DNA of 64,000 bases from Rahnella victoriana (GCF_004330295.1 NZ_SJOJ01000002.1:248001-312000); one strand, 5' to 3'; shown: positions 1 through 10,414, counted from the first letter of the stretch. Made by a program: numbers and translations. Notes: generated from the sequence alone by a model not told the origin.

Positions 1-333
1 ATCGGTATATTCCGGCAGTTCAATCACGTCGTACTGTTCGCCGTCTTCGTTAAAAAGACAGAGTTCCACCTTGGTGGCATTGGCTGAAAACAGCGCAAAA
101 TTCACGCCCAGCCCGTCCCAGGTGGCACCCAGCGGCACCGGTAAGCCTTCACGGACCCGCGTGGTGTGTCCGGAATCAAAACTGCGGACAATCTCACCGT
201 CGCTGTAAGGTTCAATAATCCGCACGCCAAACTCATCGACTGCAATATCGGCCTGTAAATGTGACGGAATGGTGCGGGTTTCTTCCGTCGTTACGACAGG
301 TTTACTTTTCTTGCTGGATCGGGCCTTTGCCAT
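1..333 (-). CDS. glgX: Glycogen debranching enzyme GlgX, N-terminal part (cut by window edge)
   Basis: The minus strand opens with ATG at 333 ([11 protein letters not shown]...) and stays open for 111 codons to the window edge, so only the N-terminus is seen. After a basic, low-complexity leader of about 60 residues comes [20 protein letters not shown] and then [13 protein letters not shown], the start of the N-terminal CBM48 beta-sandwich of isoamylase/GlgX-type enzymes, which remove alpha-1,6 branches from glycogen. The catalytic GH13 barrel lies outside the window. The long leader before the CBM48 is not found in short E. coli GlgX and resembles the longer form of many other bacteria. A related isoamylase (TreX type) is the main alternative. 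Confidence 0.8.
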   Translation of the reverse strand, partial: MAKARSSKKSKPVVTTEETRTIPSHLQADIAVDEFGVRIIEPYSDGEIVRSFDSGHTTRVREGLPVPLGATWDGLGVNFALFSANATKVELCLFNEDGEQYDVIELPEYTD

Positions 334-559
334 ACTTGACGTCACTCCGTTTCAGGGAAATCTGACAAAAAATTGCCGAAAGAGGGCCGCCTGCGTCTGC
401 GCAGACGATAACAACGAGTGTAGACCGGACTCTGTAACTTCTCCCGTAAACCGCCGAAAACCATGATAAGGCGCTGTACAAGGCCATGAGCATCGCCGAT
501 AGTGAAAGCGAAAAAGCTAGCCTGCTAGTTATTGTCTGACTTTATCCAGAGGAATCTCC

Positions 560-1504
560 ATGACCATCGCATTGCTCAGCCATGTTGAACTTGATGCTGG
601 CTATCCTGAGCGGTTTGAAGCCGCCGGTTTTTCCCTTTATTTCGCCACGACGCCAGAACAGCGCGCCAGCCTTGATCCGCACATCGCCGGGAAAATTCGC
701 GCAGTGTTAACCATCGGCAGTATCGGACTGAGCGCCAGTGAAATGGCCGCGCTGCCGGCACTTGAAATCATTTGTGCGCAGGGTGTCGGCTATGAACACA
801 TCGACGTTGCTGCCGCCAGACAGCGTGGTATTCACGTCACGCATGGTCCGGGTACCAATAATTCATCGGTGGCTGACCACACGCTGGCGCTGATGCTGGC
901 GATCACCCGCAAAATCCCGCAATTTGATGCCGCCGTCCGGGCCGGTGAATGGAAAAAAACACGCTGGAATACGCCGGGCATGGCAGGAAAACGTCTCGGT
1001 GTGATCGGGCTGGGAAACATCGGCGCACTGATCGCACGACGTGCAGCGGGCGGGTTCGATATGGAGATCGGTTATCACAACCGTCGCCCGCTGGAAGACA
1101 GTCCGTACCGCTATTTCCTCAGTATCACTGAACTGGCGGCGTGGGCGGATTATCTGGTGGTCGCGACGCCTGGCGGTAAAAGCACCGTCCGGCTGGTGGA
1201 TGCTGAGGTGCTTCGCGCGCTCGGGCCTGAAGGTTTTGTCATTAACATTGCGCGGGGAAGCGTGGTAGACAGCGGGGCGCTGATCGCCAGTCTGAGCCGT
1301 CAGGAAATCGCCGGTGCCGCGCTGGATGTGGTGGACGGTGAGCCGCAGGTGCCAGTGGAAATGCTTTCGCTCAGCAATCTGGTGATCACGCCGCATGTGG
1401 CGGGGCGTTCACCGCAATCCGTTGAAAATATGATGGCGCTGGTACTCTCAAATCTCGGGGCGCATTTCGCCGGTAAACCGGTGATGACGCCGGTGCCGGA
1501 ATAA
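560..1504 (+). CDS. D-isomer-specific 2-hydroxyacid dehydrogenase (glyoxylate/hydroxypyruvate reductase-like)
   Basis: 314 residues, the normal size for soluble D-2-hydroxyacid dehydrogenases that reduce 2-ketoacids with NAD(P)H. The nucleotide-binding Rossmann motif is GVIGLGNIGALIARR near residue 143. The catalytic Arg is in NIARGSVVDSGAL, the Glu in DVVDGEPQVP, and the His in NLVITPHVAGRS. The start has an AGAGGAA ribosome site seven bases upstream. It is followed by the cbl-like gene on the same strand 113 bp downstream, so cotranscription is possible but not shown. The exact ketoacid cannot be read from sequence; glyoxylate or hydroxypyruvate is typical of this subgroup. Confidence 0.85.
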   Translation: MTIALLSHVELDAGYPERFEAAGFSLYFATTPEQRASLDPHIAGKIRAVLTIGSIGLSASEMAALPALEIICAQGVGYEHIDVAAARQRGIHVTHGPGTNNSSVADHTLALMLAITRKIPQFDAAVRAGEWKKTRWNTPGMAGKRLGVIGLGNIGALIARRAAGGFDMEIGYHNRRPLEDSPYRYFLSITELAAWADYLVVATPGGKSTVRLVDAEVLRALGPEGFVINIARGSVVDSGALIASLSRQEIAGAALDVVDGEPQVPVEMLSLSNLVITPHVAGRSPQSVENMMALVLSNLGAHFAGKPVMTPVPE

Positions 1505-1617
1505 CCGTATTTTGTGCCTATAGTCGTAAAAAGCATAAGTAACCGCTTTTTCTTATTTGTCTGGCATAGCCACAGCCCGTAAGAATAGGGTTTTGGCAAG
1601 CTAAGAGGCAGACAGCG

Positions 1618-2571
1618 GTGAACTTTCAACAACTCAAAATTATACGGGAATCAGCGCGATGCAATTACAACCTGACTGAGGTGTCGAACATGTTGTTCAC
1701 GTCGCAGTCAGGTGTCAGCCGTCACATCCGCGAGCTGGAAGATGAGCTGGGCGTTGAGATATTTATCCGTCGTGGAAAGCGTTTACTGGGGCTGACAGAA
1801 CCGGGTAAAGAGTTGCTGGCAGTGGCCGAGAGGATCCTCAACGAGGCGCAAAATATCCGCCGTCTGGCCGATGTATTTTCAAAAGAGGACGCGGGGGTGC
1901 TGACCATTGCCACCACCCACACACAGGCGCGTTACAGTTTGCCTAAGGTGATCAAGGCGTTCCGCGCCATCTATCCGGGTGTGCGCCTTGAGTTACATCA
2001 GGGCTCGCCACAGGAAGTGCTGGCGATGCTGCTGAGCGGGCAGGCGGATGTGGCCATCGCCAGTGAAAAGCTGATGAATGACCCTTCCGTCGCCGCGTTC
2101 CCGTATTACCGCTGGCATCACGCGATTGTGGTGCCGCAGGGGCATCCGCTGACACTGCAACACCCGCTGACGTTGCAGCACCTGAGCGAACAACCGCTGA
2201 TCACCTATCGTCAGGGCATCACCGGCCGTTCCCGTCTTGATGAAGCCTTCAGCCGCGCGGCGCTGACCGCCGATATCGTGCTCAGCGCACAGGATTCCGA
2301 CGTCATCAAAACCTATGTCGAACTCGGGCTGGGTGTCGGTATTCTGGCGGATAAGGCGTTTGAAGCGGGGCGTGATACCGGCCTTCAGCTGATCAACGCG
2401 GAGCATTTATTCGAAGGCAACACGGTCTGGCTGGGGCTGAAGAAAGCGCAGTTGCAGCGAAACTACGTCTGGCGGTTCATCGAGCTATGTAATCCGGGGC
2501 TGTCGGTGACTGAGATTAAAGAGAAGGTGTTCGCAACGGGGGGCGAGCCGGTGATTGACTATCAGATTTAG
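1618..2571 (+). CDS. cbl: LysR-type regulator Cbl (CysB-like, sulfur starvation)
   Basis: 317 residues beginning with GTG (NFQQLKIIRES...). The N-terminal winged helix is followed by TIATTHTQARYSLPKVIKAF and by TYRQGITGRS and AQDSDVIKTYVELGLGVGI. These are the hallmark segments of the CysB/Cbl branch, whose effector domain binds sulfate or adenosine phosphosulfate. The C-terminal NTVWLGLKKAQLQRNYVWRF is closer to Cbl than to CysB. Cbl activates tau and ssu genes for taurine and alkanesulfonate use, which fits the SsuA/SsuD-like genes 9 kb away. No direct link in regulation can be shown here. The GTG start was chosen because it gives the family N-terminus exactly. Confidence 0.88.
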   Translation: MNFQQLKIIRESARCNYNLTEVSNMLFTSQSGVSRHIRELEDELGVEIFIRRGKRLLGLTEPGKELLAVAERILNEAQNIRRLADVFSKEDAGVLTIATTHTQARYSLPKVIKAFRAIYPGVRLELHQGSPQEVLAMLLSGQADVAIASEKLMNDPSVAAFPYYRWHHAIVVPQGHPLTLQHPLTLQHLSEQPLITYRQGITGRSRLDEAFSRAALTADIVLSAQDSDVIKTYVELGLGVGILADKAFEAGRDTGLQLINAEHLFEGNTVWLGLKKAQLQRNYVWRFIELCNPGLSVTEIKEKVFATGGEPVIDYQI

Positions 2572-2594
2572 GCAGCCAGCGGGGACGGTTTTTG

Positions 2595-2723
2595 GCTCCT
2601 CCCCCTGCGAACGGGGAGGCTGGGAGGGGGTATAGCAAACGAAATTAATGCCAAAGCACACTTCAACTCTTTGATTTGTCATTAATACCCCACCCCAACC
2701 CTCCCCTTCGCAGGGGAGGGAGC
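2595..2723. repeat. Dispersed 129-bp palindromic repeat, copy A
   Basis: Imperfect palindrome with outer arms rich in CTCCCC...GGGGAG around a TGCGAA centre and an inner TTAATACC arm. Its reverse complement closely matches 49398-49526, including the middle AATCAAAGAGTTGAAGTGTG. It lies between cbl and the rnb terminator. It has no coding capacity, and the size and symmetry resemble a MITE or a REP-like mobile intergenic unit. Confidence 0.85.
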
Positions 2724-2761
2724 TTACAGAGCACTTTCTCAGGAATGCCTCTTTTGGACAT

Positions 2762-2790
2762 AAAAAAACCGGTCAAATGACCGGTTTTTT
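2762..2790. terminator. Bidirectional rho-independent terminator between cbl and rnb
   Basis: Stem AACCGGTC / GACCGGTT with a four-base loop, preceded by a run of seven A and followed by a run of T. It can therefore end transcripts from both strands. It sits 21 bp after the rnb stop codon on the minus strand. Confidence 0.88.
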
Positions 2791-2810
2791 ACCTTCGCTA
2801 AACGCGAAAT

Positions 2811-4754
2811 TCACACCGCCGGTTTGGCGATCACATTGCGATTTTCCATGCGAACTTCCGCAATATTCACGTCAATGATATCGCTCTGACGGTAGGCGAC
2901 TTCGCCTTTGATCAGCACGGTGCCGGTATCGGCGCTGCACACCAGCTCGTCGCGCACGCTGTGCAGGAACGGCGCAGGGATGAACGCCACGGCACCGATG
3001 TCTTGCAGGCGCACACGCAGGCCGCCGCGGGTGACATCAATGATTTCCGCGCTGAACTTCACGTCAGTACCGACTTTGTCTTCCAGATAACGCGCATACA
3101 GCCAGTCACCGACATCGCGCTCGGCCATGCGGTTGGCACGGCGGCGTTCTGCCAGCTGGACGGTCATGTCGTCCTGAGGCTTACCGGCAGACTGTTGCAG
3201 GATCATCGCTTTCAGCAGACGGTGGTTCACCATGTCGCCGTATTTACGGATCGGGGATGTCCAGGTGGCGTAAGCTTCCAGACCCAGACCGAAGTGTGGC
3301 CCCGGCGTGGTGCTGATTTCTGCAAAGGTCTGGAAACGACGGATGCGGCTGTCGAGGAACTGTGTCGGCAATGCATCAAGTTTACGACGCAGGGCGCAGA
3401 AACCTGGCAAGGTCAGCAATTCCTGAGCGTTGGCTTCAACGTCATTGGCCTGCAACACGGTGACCGCGTTTTCGACCAGCAGCGGATCAAAACCGGTGTG
3501 CACGTTGTAAACGCCGAAACCGAGGCTGTCGCGCAGGGCGATAGCGGCGCAGACGTTGGCGGCAATCATCGATTCTTCAACGATACGGTTAGCGATACGG
3601 CGGTGCTCAGCGACGATTTCCAGCACGTTGCCTTTCTCACCCAGTACGAAGCGGTAATCCGGGCGGTCTTTAAACACCAGCGCATGCTCGGTACGCCATG
3701 CGCTGCGCACATCACAGACGCGTTTCAGCAGGCGGATCTGATCGGCGATCACATCACTTGCCGGTTGCCATTCGCTTTTCTCATCGGCTTCCAGCCAGTC
3801 AGAAACATCGTCGTACGCCAGTTTGGCTTTCGATTCGATGGTTGCGGCGAAGAAACGAATGTCGCTGCCCAGCTGGCCATCCGTGCCCAGTGTGACAGAA
3901 CACGCCAGCACAGGACGGCTGACGTCCGGCCACAGGGAACAGATATCATCGGACAGTTCACGCGGCAGCATCGGGATGTTGAAGCCCGGCAGATAGTTGG
4001 TGAACGCGCGTTTTTTCGCGATGTTGTCCAGCTCGCTGCCTTCGCTGACGTAAGCCGTCGGGTCAGCAATAGCGATGGTCATTTGCAGGGTGCCGTCGCC
4101 GTTATCTTTGACATACAGCGCGTCATCCATGTCCTGCGTGCTGCCGCTGTCGATGGTGACAAATGGCAGGGCAGTCAGGTCTTCACGGGTCAGGCCTTCG
4201 TCGCGCAGTTCCGCGATATCGGATTTCGGCGCTTCACGTTCGAGATTATGACGTGCCAGCGTGACCCACCACGGCGCGAGATCGTCGGTGCCGGTGGTGA
4301 TCCATTCGGTGATTTCAGCCTGGAAGCTGTGATCGCCTTCTTTCAATGGGTGGCGACGCATTTCAGCCACACACCAGTCGCCGTCGCTCACTTCATGATT
4401 GATATTGCGGGCAACGCGGCACTGAATGGCATCACGTAATAAAGGATGATCCGGGATGATGGAAAGACGGTCGTCTTTCTTCGTTACGCGGCCCACAAAG
4501 CGGCTGAGGAAAGGTTCAACCAGGGTTTCCGGCTGGACGACTTCACGCTCTTTTTCGGTTTGCAGCGAGGCAATAACGCGGTCCCCGTGCATGACTTTTT
4601 TCATGTACGGAGGCGGAATGAAATAGCTTTTTTGGCCGTCTACTTCAAGAAAGCCAAAGCCTTTCTCAGTGCCTTTTACGATGCCTTCGACACGTGGGGT
4701 CTGAGAGTGAAGTTGCTGTTTTAACTGCGCGAGCAGCGGGTTATCTTGAAACAT
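2811..4754 (-). CDS. rnb: Exoribonuclease II (RNase II)
   Basis: 647 residues (E. coli RNase II has 644), with the same N-terminus [20 protein letters not shown]. Cold-shock RNA-binding domains occupy about residues 20-180, and the RNB catalytic domain follows. The four metal-binding aspartates are in [14 protein letters not shown] (D202, D208, D210, D211). The C-terminal S1 domain is around residue 560. The enzyme degrades single-stranded RNA processively 3' to 5' in the cytoplasm and takes part in mRNA turnover. It is monocistronic, with its own terminator downstream. A long open frame on the opposite strand (2961-4439) is a shadow of its codon bias. Confidence 0.97.
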   Translation of the reverse strand: MFQDNPLLAQLKQQLHSQTPRVEGIVKGTEKGFGFLEVDGQKSYFIPPPYMKKVMHGDRVIASLQTEKEREVVQPETLVEPFLSRFVGRVTKKDDRLSIIPDHPLLRDAIQCRVARNINHEVSDGDWCVAEMRRHPLKEGDHSFQAEITEWITTGTDDLAPWWVTLARHNLEREAPKSDIAELRDEGLTREDLTALPFVTIDSGSTQDMDDALYVKDNGDGTLQMTIAIADPTAYVSEGSELDNIAKKRAFTNYLPGFNIPMLPRELSDDICSLWPDVSRPVLACSVTLGTDGQLGSDIRFFAATIESKAKLAYDDVSDWLEADEKSEWQPASDVIADQIRLLKRVCDVRSAWRTEHALVFKDRPDYRFVLGEKGNVLEIVAEHRRIANRIVEESMIAANVCAAIALRDSLGFGVYNVHTGFDPLLVENAVTVLQANDVEANAQELLTLPGFCALRRKLDALPTQFLDSRIRRFQTFAEISTTPGPHFGLGLEAYATWTSPIRKYGDMVNHRLLKAMILQQSAGKPQDDMTVQLAERRRANRMAERDVGDWLYARYLEDKVGTDVKFSAEIIDVTRGGLRVRLQDIGAVAFIPAPFLHSVRDELVCSADTGTVLIKGEVAYRQSDIIDVNIAEVRMENRNVIAKPAV

Positions 4755-4840
4755 ATCGTCCAGAAAATTGGGGGTTAATGTGGCTCGATTAGCGGCAGAC
4801 AGTTTTACGCGATCTGACCCCGTCGGGCAAGCGGCATCTG

Positions 4841-4874
4841 CCCCTTTCGCCTCATAACCCTGAAGCGAAAGGGG
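4841..4874. terminator. Hairpin between rnb and the YdeP-like gene
   Basis: Perfect ten-base inverted repeat CCCCTTTCGC / GCGAAAGGGG with a 14-base loop, 30 bp after the stop codon of the minus-strand oxidoreductase gene. There is no T run after the stem, so it may be a weak terminator or an mRNA-stabilising hairpin. Confidence 0.45.
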
Positions 4875-4903
4875 AGATTTGCGCGATGTCGCGCAGGGAT
4901 AGT

Positions 4904-7210
4904 TTAGGCGATACGTTGCAGGTCGGTTTTTTGTTCGCAGCGACGGATGGTCACCGGAACGGCTTTGGAGGTCGGGGTATGGGTCTGATCACCAAAACTG
5001 GACATCGGGACCAGCGGGTTGGTTTCCGGATAATAGGCTGCCAGATTACCGCGCGGGATATCGTAGCTGACCAGTTTGAAACCGGACACCTTACGCTCGA
5101 TTCCGTCATTCCACAGCGTTTCGATTTCCACCAGTTCACCGTCTTTCAGGCCCAGATCCGCCAGATCCTGCGGATGAATGAACAGCACTTCGCGCTGGCC
5201 GTAAACGCCACGATAACGGTCATCGAGGCCGTAAATGGTGGTGTTGTACTGATCATGCGAACGCAGCGTTTGCAGGGTAAATGGTGCATTCTGATCGCCC
5301 ATCGGAATCAGCACCTCAGGCAGCGGGGCGGCGCTGAAATTGGCCTTGCCGCTCAGGGTATTGAACTTCAGTTCTGCCGCCGCATTGCCCAGATAGAAAC
5401 CGCCTTTAATATCGCAGCGCGCATTGAAGTCTTTAAAGCCCGGGATCGTGGCTTCAATGTGATCGCGGATCAGATTGTAATCGTCAGCCAGCGCCATCCA
5501 GTCGAGGTATTTATCACCCAGCACGGCATTGGCGATACCACAGACAATGGCGGTTTCAGAACGCTGTTCTTTGGATAACGGAATGCCGACACCTTCGGAC
5601 GCGTGCACCATGCTGAAAGAGTCTTCCACAGTGATGAACTGCGAACCGGTCGCCTGCATATCCAGCTCGGTACGACCCAAAGTAGGCAGGATCAGCGCTT
5701 CTGCGCCCGGCGTCAGGTGCGTACGGTTCAGTTTGGTGCTGATTTGCACGGACAGATCCAGATTGCTCAGCGCCTGCTCGGTACGCGGGGTATCCGGTGC
5801 GGCGGCGGCCAGATTCCCGCCGAGGCAGATCAGCACTTTGGCTTCTTTGCGCAGCATGGCTTCCAGCGCTTCAACGGTGTTATGACCCGGCACGCGTGGC
5901 GGAGTGAATTTGAAGTGGCTTTCCATCGCATCCAGCAGGGCGGTCGGCGCTTTTTCGTCGATACCCATGGTGCGGTTGCCCTGCACGTTACTGTGACCAC
6001 GAACCGGACATAAACCCGCGCCCGGTTTACCCAGCTGACCAAACAACAGTTGCAGGTTGGTGATTTCACGCACCGTCGGCACGGAGTGTTTATGCTGCGT
6101 CACGCCCATTGCCCAGGTACAAATCACGCGTTCAGCATTCATATAAATAGACGCCGCTTCACGCAAATCCTGTTCGCTCAGACCGGACTGTTCAGTGATT
6201 TTTTCCCAGCTGGTGGCATCGACCACGGCCAGATACTCATCAACACCGGCACAGTTTGCCGCAATGAATTCGTCATCAAACAGGGAAGGCTGACCGGATG
6301 CGATACGTTCGCGGTGCGTCTGTAATAAGGCTTTCACGATACCGCGCACGGCCGCCATGTCACCGCCAAGGTTTGGCTGGTAATAGGCGGCGCTGATGCG
6401 ACCTGCTTTCGGTGTCACCACTTCCAGCGGTTTTTGCGGATCGGCAAAACGTTCCAGACCACGTTCACGCAGGGTATTGAAGCTGACCACTTTTGCGCCA
6501 CGGTCGGAGGCATGACGCAGGCTGTGCAGCATACGCGGATGGTTGGTACCCGGATTCTGGCCGAAGACAAATATGGCATCGGCTTTCTCAAAGTCATCCA
6601 GACGGATGGTGCCTTTACCGACACCGATACTTTGCTTCAGGCCCACGCCGCTCGCTTCGTGACACATGTTAGAACAGTCAGGGAAGTTATTGGTCCCGAA
6701 CATACGGCCAAATACCTGATACAGATAAGAGGCTTCGTTACTGGCGCGGCCGGAGGTGTAGAAATCCGCCTGATCCGGGCTTTCCAGTCCTTTCAGATGG
6801 CTGGCGATCAGCGAGAACGCCTCGTCCCAGCTGACAGGTTCGTAATGGTCGGTGGTGCGGTTGTATCGCATCGGGTGAGTCAGACGACCCTGATATTCCA
6901 GGAAGTAATCGCTCTGGGCGCGCAGTTTGCTGACGCTGTGCCGGGCGAAGAATTCCGGTTCGACAGCTTTGCGGGTGGCTTCCCAGCTGACGGCTTTGGC
7001 ACCGTTTTCGCAGAAACTAAAGGTACTGTGATTGTCGTCACCCCAGGCACAGCCCGGGCAGTCGAAACCGCGACCTTTGTTAACACGCATCAGGTTACGT
7101 AAGTTTGAAAGGACTTTCTTACTGTCGAAGACGAAACGGGTGGTTGATTCCAATGCACCCCAGCCACCGGCCGCGCCGTGGTAGGGTTTGATCTCAGTTT
7201 TGAATTTCAT
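4904..7210 (-). CDS. FdhF/YdeP family molybdopterin oxidoreductase
   Basis: 768 residues from ATG at 7210 ([20 protein letters not shown]); an upstream in-frame ATG gives 16 extra residues that do not fit the family. Close overall resemblance to E. coli YdeP (759 aa): [12 protein letters not shown] and FCENGAK near residues 50-72, then [41 protein letters not shown] and [19 protein letters not shown]. These are molybdopterin-guanine dinucleotide binding segments of the formate dehydrogenase alpha/DMSO reductase superfamily. No electron-transfer partner genes are next to it, as for YdeP. YdeP is linked to acid resistance in E. coli, but its substrate is not established, so formate dehydrogenase activity should not be assumed. 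Confidence 0.85.
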   Translation of the reverse strand: MKFKTEIKPYHGAAGGWGALESTTRFVFDSKKVLSNLRNLMRVNKGRGFDCPGCAWGDDNHSTFSFCENGAKAVSWEATRKAVEPEFFARHSVSKLRAQSDYFLEYQGRLTHPMRYNRTTDHYEPVSWDEAFSLIASHLKGLESPDQADFYTSGRASNEASYLYQVFGRMFGTNNFPDCSNMCHEASGVGLKQSIGVGKGTIRLDDFEKADAIFVFGQNPGTNHPRMLHSLRHASDRGAKVVSFNTLRERGLERFADPQKPLEVVTPKAGRISAAYYQPNLGGDMAAVRGIVKALLQTHRERIASGQPSLFDDEFIAANCAGVDEYLAVVDATSWEKITEQSGLSEQDLREAASIYMNAERVICTWAMGVTQHKHSVPTVREITNLQLLFGQLGKPGAGLCPVRGHSNVQGNRTMGIDEKAPTALLDAMESHFKFTPPRVPGHNTVEALEAMLRKEAKVLICLGGNLAAAAPDTPRTEQALSNLDLSVQISTKLNRTHLTPGAEALILPTLGRTELDMQATGSQFITVEDSFSMVHASEGVGIPLSKEQRSETAIVCGIANAVLGDKYLDWMALADDYNLIRDHIEATIPGFKDFNARCDIKGGFYLGNAAAELKFNTLSGKANFSAAPLPEVLIPMGDQNAPFTLQTLRSHDQYNTTIYGLDDRYRGVYGQREVLFIHPQDLADLGLKDGELVEIETLWNDGIERKVSGFKLVSYDIPRGNLAAYYPETNPLVPMSSFGDQTHTPTSKAVPVTIRRCEQKTDLQRIA

Positions 7211-7669
7211 AGTTATGCTTCGCAGGTGGTTTTTGTCTTGTCTGTAAACAACCGGCACGGTGAAATGTTAATCCGATTGTTAATTTTATGTCACAAGTTT
7301 AGGAGGGAGATACGCGAACGTCTAATCGAATGCCATGATGGTGCGATAAGTATTATCTATCGCAGAAAAATATCGGGGAATAACGCAAATTCCTTGTCCG
7401 CAAAGGGGCTGTTCAGGGATTTTCATCCGCTGGCAAAACAGCGGGTTGTGATAATAAAACCTGATGGCGGGCGGAAAGACCGTTTCAGGCTGAATTTAAC
7501 ACAACTTGTAACAGAACCGTTTCATTATGAAATGGTTAGCAAAAGACTAAGGGTTTTTCTGCAAGGGGTTTTAGTGCACCCTATGCCGCAGATTTTTATC
7601 CCATAGTTTTTTTATATATGGCCGGAGCTATCAATGCGCCGTTCATATTGCGTGTTTAAGGAAGATTCA
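7211..7669. other. 459-bp intergenic region between divergent ydeP-like and dacD genes
   Basis: AT-rich stretch that must hold both divergent promoters. A weak plus-strand open frame at 7178-7606 has no family resemblance and overlaps the start of the oxidoreductase gene, so I do not call it a gene. No riboswitch-like or strongly structured element was recognised. Confidence 0.5.
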
Positions 7670-8839
7670 GTGAAACGTAGTGTAATGAGTGTCTTATCTT
7701 GTGTGTTGATGTTCTCCGCAGGCAGTGCGAAAGCTATCGCGCCACTGGATTTCCCTGTTGTGCCGCCGAGCATTGATGCCGCTTCTTTCGTGCTGATGGA
7801 TTATGCCAGCGGAGATGTGCTGGCCGCAGGCAGCCCGGACGAACGCCGTAATCCCGCCAGCCTGACCAAACTGATGACAGGTTATGTCATTGACCGCGCA
7901 TTGGATCACAAAAAAATCACCATGGATGACGTGGTGACAGTGCCGCAGGAAGCCTGGGTTGCGGGCAATAAAAGTCTGGCCGGTTCTTCCCTGATGTTCC
8001 TCAAACCGGGTGACCGTGTTTCGGTGCGTGACCTGATCCGCGGCATCATCATTACTTCCGGTAATGACGCCTGTGTGGCGATGGCCGATTACGTGGCGGG
8101 CAGCCAGGATTCATTCGTCGGAATGATGAATCAGTACGTAGTGAGCATGGGCCTGACCAATACCCATTTCGAAACCGTACACGGTCTGGATGCGCCGGGA
8201 CAATACACCACTTCTTACGATCTGGCGAAGCTGTCTCGCGCCATTATCGGCGGTGAACCTGAGGAATATCATATGTATGCCGAGAAATCGCTGACCTATG
8301 ACAACATCACTCAGCAAAACCGTAACGGCCTGCTGTGGGATAAAAACCTGCAGGTGGATGGCCTGAAAACCGGTCATACCGAAAGCGCCGGTTTCAACAT
8401 CATTGCGTCGGCAACGCAGGGCGATCGTCGTCTGATTGCGGTGGTGATGGGCGGTAAAAGCTCAAAAGGCCGTGAAGAACAGGCGCGTAAACTGCTGACC
8501 TGGGGATTCCGCGAATACACCAGCAAACAGATTTTCAAAGCGGGTCAGACCGTTTCGGATGAGCACGTGTGGTTTGGTGCCGCTCCGCAGGTGAAAGTCG
8601 GTTCCATGAGCGATGTGTTCATCAGTGTCCCGCAAGCCGATGCCGATAAGCTGAAAGCCCAGTACGTGCTGACTAATCCGCAAATCGATGCCCCGCTGAA
8701 GAAAGGTCAGGAGCTGGGTAATATCAACATCGTGGATAACGGCAAAGTGATCAAAACCGTGCCGCTGGTGGCGCTGGAAGATGTGGCGCAGGGCGGGATC
8801 ATCAGCCGTGCCATTGATTATGTGAAACTGAAAATCTGA
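7670..8839 (+). CDS. dacD: D-alanyl-D-alanine carboxypeptidase DacD (PBP6b-type)
   Basis: 389 residues if started at GTG 7670, which has AAGGAAG upstream and gives a clean signal peptide (VKRSVMSVLSCVLMFSAGSAKA). Penicillin-binding protein motifs are all present: S64-LTK in ASLTKLMTGY, SGN at 130-132, and KTG at 233-235. The stretch GITQQNRNGLLWDK-like (NITQQNRNGLLWDKNL) and REEQARKLLTWG match DacD better than DacA or DacC. The C-terminal RAIDYVKLKI is a plausible amphipathic membrane anchor. The protein trims the terminal D-Ala from peptidoglycan pentapeptides in the periplasm. An ATG start at 7634 would add 12 residues with no good ribosome site. Confidence 0.9.
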   Translation: MKRSVMSVLSCVLMFSAGSAKAIAPLDFPVVPPSIDAASFVLMDYASGDVLAAGSPDERRNPASLTKLMTGYVIDRALDHKKITMDDVVTVPQEAWVAGNKSLAGSSLMFLKPGDRVSVRDLIRGIIITSGNDACVAMADYVAGSQDSFVGMMNQYVVSMGLTNTHFETVHGLDAPGQYTTSYDLAKLSRAIIGGEPEEYHMYAEKSLTYDNITQQNRNGLLWDKNLQVDGLKTGHTESAGFNIIASATQGDRRLIAVVMGGKSSKGREEQARKLLTWGFREYTSKQIFKAGQTVSDEHVWFGAAPQVKVGSMSDVFISVPQADADKLKAQYVLTNPQIDAPLKKGQELGNINIVDNGKVIKTVPLVALEDVAQGGIISRAIDYVKLKI

Positions 8840-8865
8840 TCCTGCGTCATTCTGAAAAAGATACC

Positions 8866-8895
8866 GAGCCTGCCCGCAAAGCAGGCTCTTTTTTT
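8866..8895 (+). terminator. Rho-independent terminator of dacD
   Basis: GAGCCTGC / GCAGGCTC stem with a short CCGCAAA loop followed by seven T, 26 bp after the dacD stop codon. Confidence 0.9.
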
Positions 8896-9091
8896 GTGCC
8901 TAATGCACCATCGCTGGACATTCTGCTCCCCGGAGGTGACGGCGTTTTTTGTCACAGCCCGCCACAGACGCCGATTTCATTCATTGAAAACCGAGTTAAA
9001 TCAATGTGGCACAGTTGTTGCTCAATCCTTATTTCTTGCTAGCAATCTGACCATTTTCGCTGGCTTCGACAGGAAATAAGGGAGATGACGA

Positions 9092-10360
9092 ATGACGACA
9101 TTACCTATGCCCATGACAGTGGCGGCCGGAACCCGGTGGCGGCAGTTAATTTTGGGGCTGATTTGCATGGCAGCCATTTCCAGTCCGCAATACGTCTGGA
9201 CGCTGCTGACTAAGCCGCTGGCGCTTAAACTGGGTGTACCGCTGGCAGAATTACAGGTCACTTTTTCGTTACTGATTATCCTGCAAACTTTCTTTTCTCC
9301 TTTTCAGGGCAGCCTGATTGAACGTTTCGGTCCGCGTAAACTGATCTCCATCGGCACGTTGTTATCCGGCTTCAGCTGGGTGCTGACGTCACAAGTTAGC
9401 AGCATTACCGGTCTGTATCTGGTGTATGGCTGCATCGGCGGTTTGGGTACCGGCATCGTCTATGTCGGTGTCGTCGGGCTGATGGTGCGCTGGTTCCCGC
9501 ATAAACGAGGCTTCGCGGCAGGTATGGTCGCGGCAGGCTACGGAATGGGGGCGATACTGACCACTTTCCCCGTATCGGTCTCTCTGACCAGCCGGGGACT
9601 GGAAAGTACGCTGACCCTGTTTGGCATCATCTTCGCTTTGATTGGTTTTTTGGCAAGTCAGGGATTACGGATGCCACCGTCTGCCAGTGACCGGCAGGAT
9701 GTGCCGGTTGTGGTCACGGAAGGCAAACAATACCGCCCCAAACAAATGCTCCGACAACCGCTTTTCTGGCTGATGTTTTTCATGATGGCAATGATGTCTA
9801 CGTCGGGGCTGATGGTCACGTCGCAAATGGCGGTGTTTGCCCATGACTTTGGTATCACTGACGCCGTGGTGTTTGGTATGGCGGCCTTGCCGCTGGCGCT
9901 GACCATTGACCGTTTTACCAACGGGCTGACGCGTCCGCTGTTCGGTTTTATCTCAGATAAATTTGGTCGCGAGCAGACAATGTTTATCGCCTTTGCACTT
10001 GAAGGTTGCGCGATGATTTTGTGGCTGATGTGCCGCGATAATGCAGTGTTATTTGTGCTGCTCTCGGGCGTGGTGTTTTTTGGCTGGGGCGAAATTTTCT
10101 CGTTGTTTCCGTCAACGCTGACCGACACGTTTGGCAGCCAGAATGCCACGGCTAACTATGGCTGGTTGTATATGTCTCAGGGTATCGGATCTATTTTTGG
10201 CGGCCCGCTGGCGGCGTTGATTTACCAGCATACCGGCGGCTGGAACATCGTGTTTACCTGCGCCATTACCTTAGATTTTGTCACCGCTATTCTGGCGCTG
10301 TGGGTACTGAAACCCTGGCGTGCCCGATTTATGCAGGCTTCGGCAACTGAGCCACAGTAA
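9092..10360 (+). CDS. MFS transporter of the oxalate/formate antiporter type
   Basis: 422 residues with about 12 hydrophobic segments. MFS loop signature between TM2 and TM3 is GSLIERFGPRKLISIG; the segment YGCIGGLGTGIVYVGVVGLMVRWFPHKRGFAAGM is typical of the OxlT/YhjX group, as is NGLTRPLFGFISDKFGRE in the central loop. These inner-membrane carriers exchange or import small carboxylates (oxalate, formate, pyruvate). A GGGAGATGACGA ribosome site precedes the ATG. It is a single-gene unit with its own terminator. The substrate is not determined; the nearby YdeP-like protein is not evidence for formate because dacD lies between. Confidence 0.8.
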   Translation: MTTLPMPMTVAAGTRWRQLILGLICMAAISSPQYVWTLLTKPLALKLGVPLAELQVTFSLLIILQTFFSPFQGSLIERFGPRKLISIGTLLSGFSWVLTSQVSSITGLYLVYGCIGGLGTGIVYVGVVGLMVRWFPHKRGFAAGMVAAGYGMGAILTTFPVSVSLTSRGLESTLTLFGIIFALIGFLASQGLRMPPSASDRQDVPVVVTEGKQYRPKQMLRQPLFWLMFFMMAMMSTSGLMVTSQMAVFAHDFGITDAVVFGMAALPLALTIDRFTNGLTRPLFGFISDKFGREQTMFIAFALEGCAMILWLMCRDNAVLFVLLSGVVFFGWGEIFSLFPSTLTDTFGSQNATANYGWLYMSQGIGSIFGGPLAALIYQHTGGWNIVFTCAITLDFVTAILALWVLKPWRARFMQASATEPQ

Positions 10361-10369
10361 AAACACAGA

Positions 10370-10390
10370 AGGCGCCCATTCGGCGCCTTT
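10370..10390. terminator. Terminator between the MFS gene and the pirin gene
   Basis: AGGCGCC / GGCGCCT stem with a five-base loop, then a short T run on the plus strand. It lies between two convergent genes. Confidence 0.75.
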
Positions 10391-10414
10391 GTTATCCCAT
10401 GCGTACTCTAACTA

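Noticed and set aside
2961-4439. Plus-strand open frame of 492 codons opposite rnb
   Set aside because: Complete overlap with a clear RNase II gene; a codon-bias shadow without family features.
7178-7606. Plus-strand 142-codon open frame between the ydeP-like gene and dacD
   Set aside because: Overlaps the start of the ydeP-like gene, has no ribosome site and no recognisable domain.
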